A stretch of DNA of 64,000 bases from Oscillospiraceae bacterium (GTDB taxonomy: Bacteria > Bacillota > Clostridia > Oscillospirales > Ruminococcaceae), in assembly GCA_017466865.1 (NCBI GenBank), contig JAFTTI010000008.1:124001-188000 (forward strand), written 5' to 3'. Made by a program: the position numbers and the translations under genes. The notes beneath the pieces were generated by a model. The model was not told the DNA's origin and ran no database searches. It saw only the letters and a list, made by a program, of their open reading frames with translations. The stretch's first letter is position 1. Each line of letters starts with the position of its first letter. Positions 8,757 to 15,693 of the stretch are shown piece by piece.

Positions 8757-9341
8757 CTATAATTCTTTATTTTTCAAAGCTTCAAGATCAGATTTCTCAT
8801 AGCGATTATGACCTTTCAGACTCTTTTTATATTTCCAGCATATAATTGCATGTTCTAAACTTTTTCCTTCGTTATCTTCAAAGAAATCGCGAATGTATGT
8901 ATTATATTCGAATTGTTTATCAATTGTTGTTTTACCTTTTTTCTTTTCTTCTAAAATCTGATAATAAGCCTTTATTGCCTCTCTATAAGTCTTTCCCGCA
9001 TTATTTTTCAGCCACTTTTGAAATAAAACATTAAAAGAAAAGTCTTTACCGATTTTCTCTTCAAAAAACGCTCTGTGTTTTTCTGAACAAATAATATTAT
9101 CTTCTATTTTTGTATCTTCGGTAATTACATCAATATTTGCAGTTACTTTTCTTTTAACAAAAGTTTTTAAAACTTTCCCTGTTTCAAGAAAATAAGCAAT
9201 CCTTTCGGTAAGTTCTATCTTACTGCCGGAAACATACAGATTATTTTCTCTGCAAAAATCAACAAGTTCTTCTTTGAGATAATAAAACTCTCGAAAAGTT
9301 TTAGCGTCTAAATCTTTATTCAATTCAGGTCTTACACTCAT
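8757..9341 (-). CDS. SAP domain protein with DUF6434-like C-terminus
   Basis: 194-residue, lysine-rich protein. Residues about 20-55 look like a SAP-type helix-extension-helix: FCRENNLYVSGSKIELTER then IAYFLETGK. SAP domains are often nucleic-acid binding. The second half contains two similar stretches (KNNAGKTYREAIKAYYQI and EDNEGKSLEHAIICWKYKK), an internal repeat of roughly 20 residues that corresponds to what I recall as DUF6434. The function is not known. ATG at 9341 has an AGAGG site. Confidence 0.7.
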   Translation of the reverse strand: MSVRPELNKDLDAKTFREFYYLKEELVDFCRENNLYVSGSKIELTERIAYFLETGKVLKTFVKRKVTANIDVITEDTKIEDNIICSEKHRAFFEEKIGKDFSFNVLFQKWLKNNAGKTYREAIKAYYQILEEKKKGKTTIDKQFEYNTYIRDFFEDNEGKSLEHAIICWKYKKSLKGHNRYEKSDLEALKNKEL

Positions 9342-9450
9342 ATATATACCTCTGATTATTTTAATTTCGTTTTCATTTTTAAAATTCTCGAACGATTAAA
9401 TCTTTGCATAAATACAATTTTTTGTAAATATTTTTGAGCCACTTGGTTTG

Positions 9451-9912
9451 TTATATTCGTTCTTCCCCTTTTTCATATTCATAAACCACTACTAATTCAA
9501 ATGGAAGATCTTGTAGGAAAAACTTTTTGAACCGTTCTATATCTGGATTACTCTCATTTATCGTAGTCTTATCTTTCAAATACCAATCATTTTCACCCAC
9601 ATACAAATTCCATATAACATCTGGATTTTTAAATTTTTGCTCACCCTTATCATTTATATTAGGATACATTTCTATCCCAAGCCCATAATATTTATGAAAA
9701 AAACAATAATAATATTTATAATCCCAAGGTATTTGTTTAGAATTCAAAGAAATACCACCATAATTTTTCGTTTTATCTAACGAATAACTATTGTATACAT
9801 CATATTCTTTCCCTGCCATTTCCAAAAAGAAAGTTTTTAATTTTGAATTCAACACTTTCAAAATTTCTTTTTCAGTCATTTTTCCTGTAATTAAACCATA
9901 TTCAATATTCAT
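9451..9912 (-). CDS. Uncharacterised protein, 153 residues
   Basis: Start ATG at 9912 with a GAGGAG site. It is a soluble, aromatic-rich protein (many Tyr, Phe and Trp) with no signal peptide or membrane helix. Features include WDYKYYYCFFHKYYGLG in the middle and an acidic-basic C-terminus ending in VVVYEYEKGEE. I do not recognise a family. It is separated from the SAP gene by 109 bases with no clear terminator. Small, single-domain composition of this kind is seen among immunity or SMI1-like proteins, but no partner toxin is present here. Confidence 0.6.
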   Translation of the reverse strand: MNIEYGLITGKMTEKEILKVLNSKLKTFFLEMAGKEYDVYNSYSLDKTKNYGGISLNSKQIPWDYKYYYCFFHKYYGLGIEMYPNINDKGEQKFKNPDVIWNLYVGENDWYLKDKTTINESNPDIERFKKFFLQDLPFELVVVYEYEKGEERI

Positions 9913-10060
9913 ACATTCTCCTCATAAAAATCAAATTCTAATATTTAACTATACAATCAAATTTTCGTTTTAAATATTCTTAACAGTTAGCCATAATATT
10001 TTCTCCTGTATAATTATTACCATCATTATACAATATCATATAAAAATAATCAATAAAAAT

Positions 10061-10089
10061 AAAAGCCTGAATTTTGAATTCAGGCTTTT
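10061..10089. terminator. Terminator downstream of the decarboxylase beta gene
   Basis: AAAAGCCTGAATT and its exact complement form a 13-bp stem with a 3-base loop; T-runs on both strands. On the minus strand it follows oadB directly. Confidence 0.9.
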
Positions 10090-10108
10090 GAATATCTTAT
10101 TAAATTTA

Positions 10109-11284
10109 TCAGTGAGGGATAATTGCCATAAGTACACCAGCCGCAACAGCAGAACCGATAACTCCCGCAACATTAGGACCCATAGCATGCATAAGAAGGA
10201 AATTTGTAGGGTTGGCTTCAGCACCAACCTTCTGCGAAATACGAGCAGCCATAGGAACTGCAGATACACCCGCTGAACCGATAAGCGGATTAACCTTACC
10301 ACCTGTAACAAGATACATAATCTTTCCAAAAAGAACTCCACAAGCAGTTCCGATCGAGAACGCTGCAAGTCCAAGAAGGATAACTTTGAGTGTAGACCAG
10401 TTAACAACTGTATCGGCTGATGTTGTTGCTCCAACAGAAACGCCAAGCATAATTGTAATGATATTCATCAAAGCATTTGACGCTGTATCAACAAGTCTTG
10501 AGCAAACGCCACTTTCTTTAAGAAGGTTACCAAACATAAGCATACCAACAAGAGGAGCAGCCGCAGGAACAAGAAGTGAAACTACAAGTGTAACTGCTAC
10601 AGGGAAAATAACCTTTTCTGTCTTTGAAATGGGACGAAGATTGCTCATTACAACCTGACGTTCCTTCTTTGTAGTAAGCGCCTTCATTATAGGAGGCTGA
10701 ATTACAGGAACGAGCGCCATATATGAATATGCTGCAACAGCAATTGTACCTACCGAAAGTGTAAATGGTGTTCCGTCAACACTAAAACCACCATTAAGCA
10801 TCTGGTTTGAAACATAAATAGCAGTAGGACCATCGGCACCACCGATAATAGCAATTGATGCACATTCTTCAGGAGTAAGTCCTAATGCAGCAGCACCAAG
10901 AAGTGCTGCGAAAATGCCACCCTGTGCAGCAGCACCAAGAAGGAAACTCTTGGGATTAGCAATAAGCGGACCAAAGTCTGTCATACAACCTATGCCAAGG
11001 AAAATAAGTGGTGGGAAAAGCTCAAGCCTTACACCAGTATAAAGAACATTAAGTAATCCTTCACCGAGTCCACCATTCTCAACAGCGAGATGCGTTAAGG
11101 GAAGGTTCGCAAGGAACATACCAAACGCAATAGGAAGAAGAAGTAAAGGTTCGAAACCCTTCTTTATTGCAAGATACATAAGTACAAATGAAATACAAAG
11201 CATCAGACAATGTTTCCAAGTAAGAGCAGCAAAACCTGATGCTTCCCAAAGACTCAGAATAGAGTCAAGAAAAGTCTGTAACAT
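10109..11284 (-). CDS. oadB: Sodium-pumping decarboxylase, beta subunit
   Basis: 391-residue polytopic membrane protein of the OadB/GcdB/MmdB family, which couples decarboxylation of a biotin-bound carboxyl group to outward sodium transport. About nine to eleven hydrophobic segments are visible. The hallmark IIGGADGPTAIYVSN, whose aspartate takes part in sodium and proton transfer, is present, as is GSAGVSAVPMAARISQK in the C-terminal part. ATG at 11284 follows AAGGAG. It lies 39 bases downstream of the gamma-subunit gene. No alpha (carboxyltransferase) or biotin-carrier gene is nearby, so the substrate acid (oxaloacetate, methylmalonyl-CoA or glutaconyl-CoA) cannot be decided. Confidence 0.93.
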   Translation of the reverse strand: MLQTFLDSILSLWEASGFAALTWKHCLMLCISFVLMYLAIKKGFEPLLLLPIAFGMFLANLPLTHLAVENGGLGEGLLNVLYTGVRLELFPPLIFLGIGCMTDFGPLIANPKSFLLGAAAQGGIFAALLGAAALGLTPEECASIAIIGGADGPTAIYVSNQMLNGGFSVDGTPFTLSVGTIAVAAYSYMALVPVIQPPIMKALTTKKERQVVMSNLRPISKTEKVIFPVAVTLVVSLLVPAAAPLVGMLMFGNLLKESGVCSRLVDTASNALMNIITIMLGVSVGATTSADTVVNWSTLKVILLGLAAFSIGTACGVLFGKIMYLVTGGKVNPLIGSAGVSAVPMAARISQKVGAEANPTNFLLMHAMGPNVAGVIGSAVAAGVLMAIIPH

Positions 11285-11323
11285 AAAATATATAACTCCT
11301 TTTAAAATATTACCTAATCAAAA

Positions 11324-11773
11324 TCAGAAAGAAGATGTATTCTCTCTGATACCTGCCATAGCCCATGCAGGTCTTCCGCCGATATTACGAGTTTTCTTGA
11401 TTGAACGAACAGCATATCTTGTTTTGCCATCAGACATTGAAGCAATAGCAGCAGCGATAACTGCAACAACCTCATCGCTTATGCCATCTTCAACAACAGG
11501 TGTTGGTGCAGAAACTTCTTCTTTCTTTTCGGCAACAACTGTTTTCTTTTCAGAACTCTTTTTATCAGTTTTCGCTTTCTTTTTTTCTTCTTTCTTGGCA
11601 GAAGATTTTGAAACCGACTTGAAAATCAATCCCATAATCGAAAAAATTGTAACAAGAAGAATAAGGCCTATAAATACAACAACAAAACCAACAATAATTT
11701 TTGTTCCCGCATCACTCAGGCTCATATATTTAAACCAATCAATATTTCTGATTAATTCATAATTAAAAGACAT
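11324..11773 (-). CDS. oadG: Sodium-pumping decarboxylase, gamma subunit (OadG family)
   Basis: 149-residue anchor subunit. A single membrane helix lies at about residues 24-50 (IIVGFVVVFIGLILLVTIF), followed by a long Lys/Glu/Ser-rich linker with a KKEEKKKAK stretch and an alanine/proline section. The C-terminal part reads VVAVIAAAIASM, then RNIGGRPAWAMAGI. In this family the gamma subunit holds the complex together at the membrane and binds zinc in some members. The start has GGAGG about 12 bases upstream. It is the first gene of oadG-oadB, with its own promoter. Confidence 0.85.
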   Translation of the reverse strand: MSFNYELIRNIDWFKYMSLSDAGTKIIVGFVVVFIGLILLVTIFSIMGLIFKSVSKSSAKKEEKKKAKTDKKSSEKKTVVAEKKEEVSAPTPVVEDGISDEVVAVIAAAIASMSDGKTRYAVRSIKKTRNIGGRPAWAMAGIRENTSSF

Positions 11774-11809
11774 AACTAAATCAAACCTCCGAAAATCAAC
11801 ATTAAATTA

Positions 11810-11838
11810 ATTATAACTCAAAATGAAAATAAATGCAA
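11810..11838 (-). promoter_or_regulatory. Promoter of oadG-oadB
   Basis: On the minus strand TTGCAT (11833-11838) and TATAAT (11810-11815) are 17 bases apart, followed by about 30 bases to the GGAGG site of oadG. Confidence 0.7.
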
Positions 11839-11866
11839 CTTATTTATCCAAGATTTTTTTAAAATA

Positions 11867-11895
11867 TTGACGATTTTTTTCAAGTATTGTATAAT
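11867..11895 (+). promoter_or_regulatory. Promoter of mscS
   Basis: TTGACG (11867-11872) and TATAAT (11890-11895) with a 17-base spacer. The start codon is 41 bases past the -10. It is back to back with the oadG promoter. Confidence 0.82.
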
Positions 11896-11935
11896 CATAA
11901 TATGATATATGGCTTATAAAAGGAGTTTTATTACT

Positions 11936-12742
11936 ATGTTTCCAATAATTTACACATCACCTATCTCACCATCTGACGTTCCGGGATATTTAGAAACCCT
12001 TTCAGAAAGACTCAAAGGTTTTTTGCCCACCTTTATTTTTGCCCTTATAATATTTTTTATCGGATATATAATTGCTAAAATTATAATTTCTATAGTAGGA
12101 AAAGGCCTCAAAAAAAGCAGATTAGACGAATCTGCACACGGCTTTATCAAAACACTTATACAGATAATGCTTTATGTTCTTATATCTGTTATAGCACTTT
12201 CAACACTTGGCGCGGATCTTTCATCAATAGTTGCTGTTATAGGCGCAGCTGGACTTGCAATAGGTCTTTCGTTGCAGAATAGCCTTGCGAATGTTGCTGG
12301 CGGGTTTATAATTCTTTTCACAAAGCCATTTAAGAAAGGAGATTTCATAGAAACCTGTGGTGTTTCAGGAACAGTTTACGAAATATCAATTCTCTCAACA
12401 ACATTTATAACAACCGATAATAAAGTAATCAGAATTCCTAACGGAACATTATCTTCATCTACAACAGTTAACTGTACCGAAAAAGACAGAAGAAGACTTG
12501 ATATAGATTTCAAAATCAAAAATGAACACGATTACAAAAAAGCAATAGAAATAATCAAGAATATAATTAGCGAAAACCATCTTGTGCTCAAAGACAGTGA
12601 GGTATTTGTAAGAATAACAGAACTCACTCCGGGTATTACAACAATTACATCAAAAGTATGGGTAAAAACAGATGATTATTATGATTTGAAAAGTGATATT
12701 TTAGAATCTGTGAAATCTGAATTTGATAAAGTTTTTGATTAA
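11936..12742 (+). CDS. mscS: Small-conductance mechanosensitive channel, MscS family
   Basis: 268-residue channel that opens under membrane tension to release solutes during osmotic downshock. It has three hydrophobic segments. The third is the Gly/Ala-rich pore helix (AAGLAIGLSLQNSLANVAGG), followed by the conserved FKKGDFIE and GTVYEIS beta domain, then the cytoplasmic vestibule. The start chosen is the ATG at 11936, preceded by AAAGGAG; an in-frame extension to 11909 would begin between the promoter and this site. It ends at a strong terminator. It is a single-gene transcript. Confidence 0.94.
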   Translation: MFPIIYTSPISPSDVPGYLETLSERLKGFLPTFIFALIIFFIGYIIAKIIISIVGKGLKKSRLDESAHGFIKTLIQIMLYVLISVIALSTLGADLSSIVAVIGAAGLAIGLSLQNSLANVAGGFIILFTKPFKKGDFIETCGVSGTVYEISILSTTFITTDNKVIRIPNGTLSSSTTVNCTEKDRRRLDIDFKIKNEHDYKKAIEIIKNIISENHLVLKDSEVFVRITELTPGITTITSKVWVKTDDYYDLKSDILESVKSEFDKVFD

Positions 12743-12780
12743 AAAAGGCTATCTGATTTTAAAGTCAGATAGCCTTTTTT
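12741..12780. terminator. Bidirectional terminator between mscS and the GNAT gene
   Basis: AAAAAAGGCTATCTGA and its complement form a 16-bp stem around an 8-base loop, with T-runs on both sides. The stem overlaps the last codons of both converging genes. Confidence 0.9.
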
Positions 12781-13243
12781 ATATTTGTTTTATCATCATA
12801 TCATAGCAGAGATAATCTCCGTTTTCCGTTTTTATAGAATGAAATTCAACCTCTTTATACCCTCTTTTAAGATAAATTGCTTTCGCAGGTAATGAAGCGT
12901 GAAGAACGATATTATCGTATTTTTGCATTATTTTATTTTCAGCAAATGAAATCAGTTCTTTTCCGTATCCATTTCCCTGATATTCAGGCAACACAAACAG
13001 ACGGCAGATTTCATTTTCTTTTACTGTAACAGTTCCAACAGCATTATTTTCATTATCAAAACACAAATAAACTATTCCGCTTATGATATCATTTTCTATA
13101 TTTTCATCATTATGATGACTAAGAAAAAAATCAACTGCACCCATAGAATAATAATGTGGATAAATACTGTTTATAGTTTCTGTCGTTATGTATTTAACTG
13201 TTTCGATATCTGAAATATCTGCCCTAATAATACTCATTTCCAT
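12779..13243 (-). CDS. GNAT family N-acetyltransferase
   Basis: 154 residues with the acetyl-CoA loop motif VLPEYQGNGYGKELI and a preceding strand ICRLF. The C-terminal KAIYLKRGYKEVEFH matches the last conserved helix and strand. The start could be the ATG at 13243 or one two codons further in; a GGAATGGTGA ribosome site fits either. The stop codon lies within the arm of the shared terminator. It follows the XRE gene by 21 bases, and the two probably form a small operon. The substrate is unknown. Confidence 0.87.
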   Translation of the reverse strand: MEMSIIRADISDIETVKYITTETINSIYPHYYSMGAVDFFLSHHNDENIENDIISGIVYLCFDNENNAVGTVTVKENEICRLFVLPEYQGNGYGKELISFAENKIMQKYDNIVLHASLPAKAIYLKRGYKEVEFHSIKTENGDYLCYDMMIKQI

Positions 13244-13264
13244 TCACCATTCCTAAAAACTGTT

Positions 13265-13768
13265 TTATCTGTTTTCTATGCGCTTTTTGAATGCACGGGA
13301 TTTTCTTTCGATAACAGATGTTCTAATAATTCCGAAAACCATAAAACTACAGCTCATACCAAGAATAAAATCAGATATATTACCTGCAATCTGATTTTCA
13401 ACAACAGGAGTCCTTGAAACCACCCCTGAAACAACAAAACCGACTACACCTATTATCATTATAACTCTCATCCTTCTGTAACATATCGCCCAATCTTCTG
13501 TCACATAGTTTGCTGCCTTCAAAACTGTTTCTTTCATATCATTGTCCATTTCTTCATTTCTCCTTTCACCATCAAGAATTTCTCTCAAATCAACTTCATA
13601 AAAATCTGATATTTCAATAAGAAGATTTAAATCGGGCATATTATTTCCGTTCTCCCAACGAGATACTGTTCTGTTTGAAACATTAAAAACTTCAGCAAGT
13701 TGTTCTTGCGTAAGCCCCTTTTCTTTACGAAGCGATTTCATAAACATTCCGATTTTTTGCTGATTCAT
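13265..13768 (-). CDS. XRE-family helix-turn-helix regulator with C-terminal membrane segments
   Basis: 167 residues. Residues about 8-62 form a classic Cro/CI helix-turn-helix: KGLTQEQLAEVFNVSNRTVS then RWENGNNMPD. The C-terminal half has two hydrophobic stretches (MIIGVVGFVVSGVV and ILGMSCSFMVFGII), so the regulator is likely membrane-tethered. This architecture is common in Firmicutes, often beside small transporters or enzymes it controls. Here its only close partner is a GNAT enzyme. The target promoter is not known. Confidence 0.88.
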   Translation of the reverse strand: MNQQKIGMFMKSLRKEKGLTQEQLAEVFNVSNRTVSRWENGNNMPDLNLLIEISDFYEVDLREILDGERRNEEMDNDMKETVLKAANYVTEDWAICYRRMRVIMIIGVVGFVVSGVVSRTPVVENQIAGNISDFILGMSCSFMVFGIIRTSVIERKSRAFKKRIENR

Positions 13769-13856
13769 AAAAAAGTCCTCCCTTCAAGAGAAATTCTAAT
13801 ACAAATATAGAAAAAATAACACGACATAAAGCGAGAATTAAAAAAATCTCTAAAAA

Positions 13857-13893
13857 TACCACTTCCGACGGAGAAAAATCAGAAGTGGTAAAA
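13857..13893 (-). terminator. Terminator downstream of mreB
   Basis: TACCACTTC (13857-13865) pairs with GAAGTGGTA (13882-13890). On the minus strand the hairpin is followed by TTTTTAGAGATTTTTTT. Confidence 0.8.
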
Positions 13894-13894
13894 A

Positions 13895-14911
13895 TTATAC
13901 ATTATAGAATTTGATACTTTCAAATCCATCAAGAAGTTTATCAAGCATTTTGAATGCTTTTCCTGTTCCTATCGCAACGCAAAGCATAGGATCTTCGGCA
14001 ACATGACATTCAACGCCTGTTTCTTGTTCGATGAGTTTATCAAGTCCTTTAAGAAGTGCTCCTCCGCCTGTAAGATAAATCCCATTAGTTTTTATATCAC
14101 CAACAAGTTCAGGAGGAGTTATTTCAAGAACACTCTTTATCGCAGCAATAATCTCCTGAACAGGTTCTTCGATAGCTTTCTTAATATCAAGATCTGTTAT
14201 TGTGACAGTTTCAGGAAGACCGTGAATGAGATGTCTGCCCTTTATAACCATAGTTTTGGAACCATCGGGATCAAAAACATTACCGATATTTTTCTTTACC
14301 TGTTCGGCAGTTCTTTCGCCTATAAGCATCTTGAACATATAGTTTACATATTTTATAATCGCCTGGTCGATTTTATTTCCACCGACTTTAATAGATGTGG
14401 ATTTTGCGATACCACACATAGAAATCGCCGCAACATCGGTAGTTCCGCCTCCGATATCAACAATCATATTTCCTTCGGGTGTGCTTATATCAACGCCTGC
14501 GCCGATAAGTGCTGCAACAGGTTCCTGAATAAGATAAACCTTTCTCGACCCTGCATTTTTAGCAGCATCAACCACTGCCCTGCTTTCAACTTCGGTAATT
14601 CCCGAAGGGACGCAGATAATAATTCTCGGCATAAAAAGCTGTTTAGCACTTACTTTTTCGATTAAAGTTCCTATCATACTTTCGGTCATTTCATGGTCAG
14701 AAATAACTCCGTCTGTCAAGGGTTTTACAGCAACTATATATTCAGGTGTTCTGCCGAGCATCTGATATGCTTCTGTTCCGACAGCAACAACCTCGTTTGT
14801 TCTTTTATTAAACGCAACAACGGAAGGCTCATTTAAAACTATACCTTTATTTCCGAGCGCAATTATTACATTTGCCGTTCCAAGATCAATTCCTATATCA
14901 ATTGAAGGCAA
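13895..14911 (-). CDS. mreB: MreB/Mbl-family actin-like cell-shape protein
   Basis: 338-residue actin-fold ATPase that forms membrane-bound filaments to guide lateral wall synthesis. It has the phosphate 1 motif GIDLGTANVI at the N-terminus, phosphate 2 DIGGGTTDVAAIS, and the adenosine motif LTGGGALLKG. The chosen start is the TTG at 14911: AGAGGTGAT just upstream is a near-perfect ribosome site, and the GTG at 14920 falls inside that site. The protein then starts MPSIDIGIDLG, as in relatives. mreC and mreD are not adjacent, so this may be the Mbl-type paralogue. It is a single-gene transcript with its own promoter and terminator. Confidence 0.92.
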   Translation of the reverse strand: MPSIDIGIDLGTANVIIALGNKGIVLNEPSVVAFNKRTNEVVAVGTEAYQMLGRTPEYIVAVKPLTDGVISDHEMTESMIGTLIEKVSAKQLFMPRIIICVPSGITEVESRAVVDAAKNAGSRKVYLIQEPVAALIGAGVDISTPEGNMIVDIGGGTTDVAAISMCGIAKSTSIKVGGNKIDQAIIKYVNYMFKMLIGERTAEQVKKNIGNVFDPDGSKTMVIKGRHLIHGLPETVTITDLDIKKAIEEPVQEIIAAIKSVLEITPPELVGDIKTNGIYLTGGGALLKGLDKLIEQETGVECHVAEDPMLCVAIGTGKAFKMLDKLLDGFESIKFYNV

Positions 14912-14944
14912 TGTTATCACCTCTGCTTATTTTATCGAAAATAT

Positions 14945-14973
14945 ATTATATCATATTTTGATATTTTTTTCAA
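14945..14973 (-). promoter_or_regulatory. Promoter of mreB
   Basis: Minus strand TTGAAA (14968-14973) and TATAAT (14945-14950) with a 17-base spacer, about 30 bases ahead of the start codon. Confidence 0.78.
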
Positions 14974-15012
14974 GAGAAATATAGAAACTCCTAATTTTAA
15001 ATTTTCAAAATG

Positions 15013-15693
15013 CTAAGAACCATTTCTTAAATCAGTTGTAGCAGCAAGTGCAACTGCTACAAATTCTGCTTCCATTTCTTTTAAAAGTCTTGAACATTCA
15101 ATAACTGTACTTCCTGTTGTTATAACATCATCACAAAGAAGAATTCTTTTACCTTTAAGAGAAATATCTCCAGAAGAAAACATACCTTTGACATTTTCTA
15201 TTCTGTCCTCTTTCGATAAAGTATGCTGAGCAATAGTATTTTCTGCTTTTATAAGCGCATCAACAACGGGAATTTCAAGCCTTTTCGCGATAAAATCAGC
15301 AATTACAAACGCCTGATTATAACCGACATCTTTCTTCTTTGATTTCGCCATAGGAACAGGAACTATCGCATCAAACTTTTCTTCAGATTTCAAAATCTGT
15401 TCAGAAAGTTTATCGGCATAAAATTCAGCGGCATTTATTCCATTCTTTCGTTTGAGTGCAATGATACTTTCCCTGACGATTCCTTCATATTTAAAAAGAA
15501 CATAAGCCTTATCGTAATAAAGTTCTTTATCACACATGCAATCTGTTTTTCCGCATTTTTCGCAAGTTTCTATATATTCAAGACTGTCAAGACATTTATC
15601 ACATACAGTAGCATCCCATTTTATGAAATCATCACAAAACGGGCATCTGTTAGGATAAAATATATCTAAAATATATTTAATCACTTCCTTCAT
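15013..15693 (-). CDS. comF: ComF-family phosphoribosyltransferase-like protein
   Basis: 226 residues. The N-terminus holds four cysteine pairs (CPFC, CDKC, CEKC, CMC) that would bind zinc. The C-terminus has the PRPP-binding motif LLCDDVITTGSTV of type I phosphoribosyltransferases. ComF is needed for DNA uptake during transformation in Bacillus and relatives and is thought to act on single-stranded DNA with the PriA/DprA machinery. The ATG at 15693 lies inside the end of recD2 (17-base overlap), so the two are coupled. The ribosome site is weak, as often seen for overlapping genes. Confidence 0.9.
   Translation of the reverse strand: MKEVIKYILDIFYPNRCPFCDDFIKWDATVCDKCLDSLEYIETCEKCGKTDCMCDKELYYDKAYVLFKYEGIVRESIIALKRKNGINAAEFYADKLSEQILKSEEKFDAIVPVPMAKSKKKDVGYNQAFVIADFIAKRLEIPVVDALIKAENTIAQHTLSKEDRIENVKGMFSSGDISLKGKRILLCDDVITTGSTVIECSRLLKEMEAEFVAVALAATTDLRNGS

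Noticed and set aside
9913-10060. Intergenic stretch between the 153-residue protein and the oadB terminator
   Set aside because: AT-rich, with no clear promoter for the minus-strand genes and no conserved RNA; nothing supportable.
10036-10446. A leucine-rich frame in another phase of oadB
   Set aside because: Shadow of the hydrophobic membrane gene; the oadB frame has all family motifs.
14003-14665. A 220-codon open frame on the plus strand across mreB
   Set aside because: It lies antisense to a well-conserved gene, has no ribosome site, and its composition is that of reversed MreB codons.
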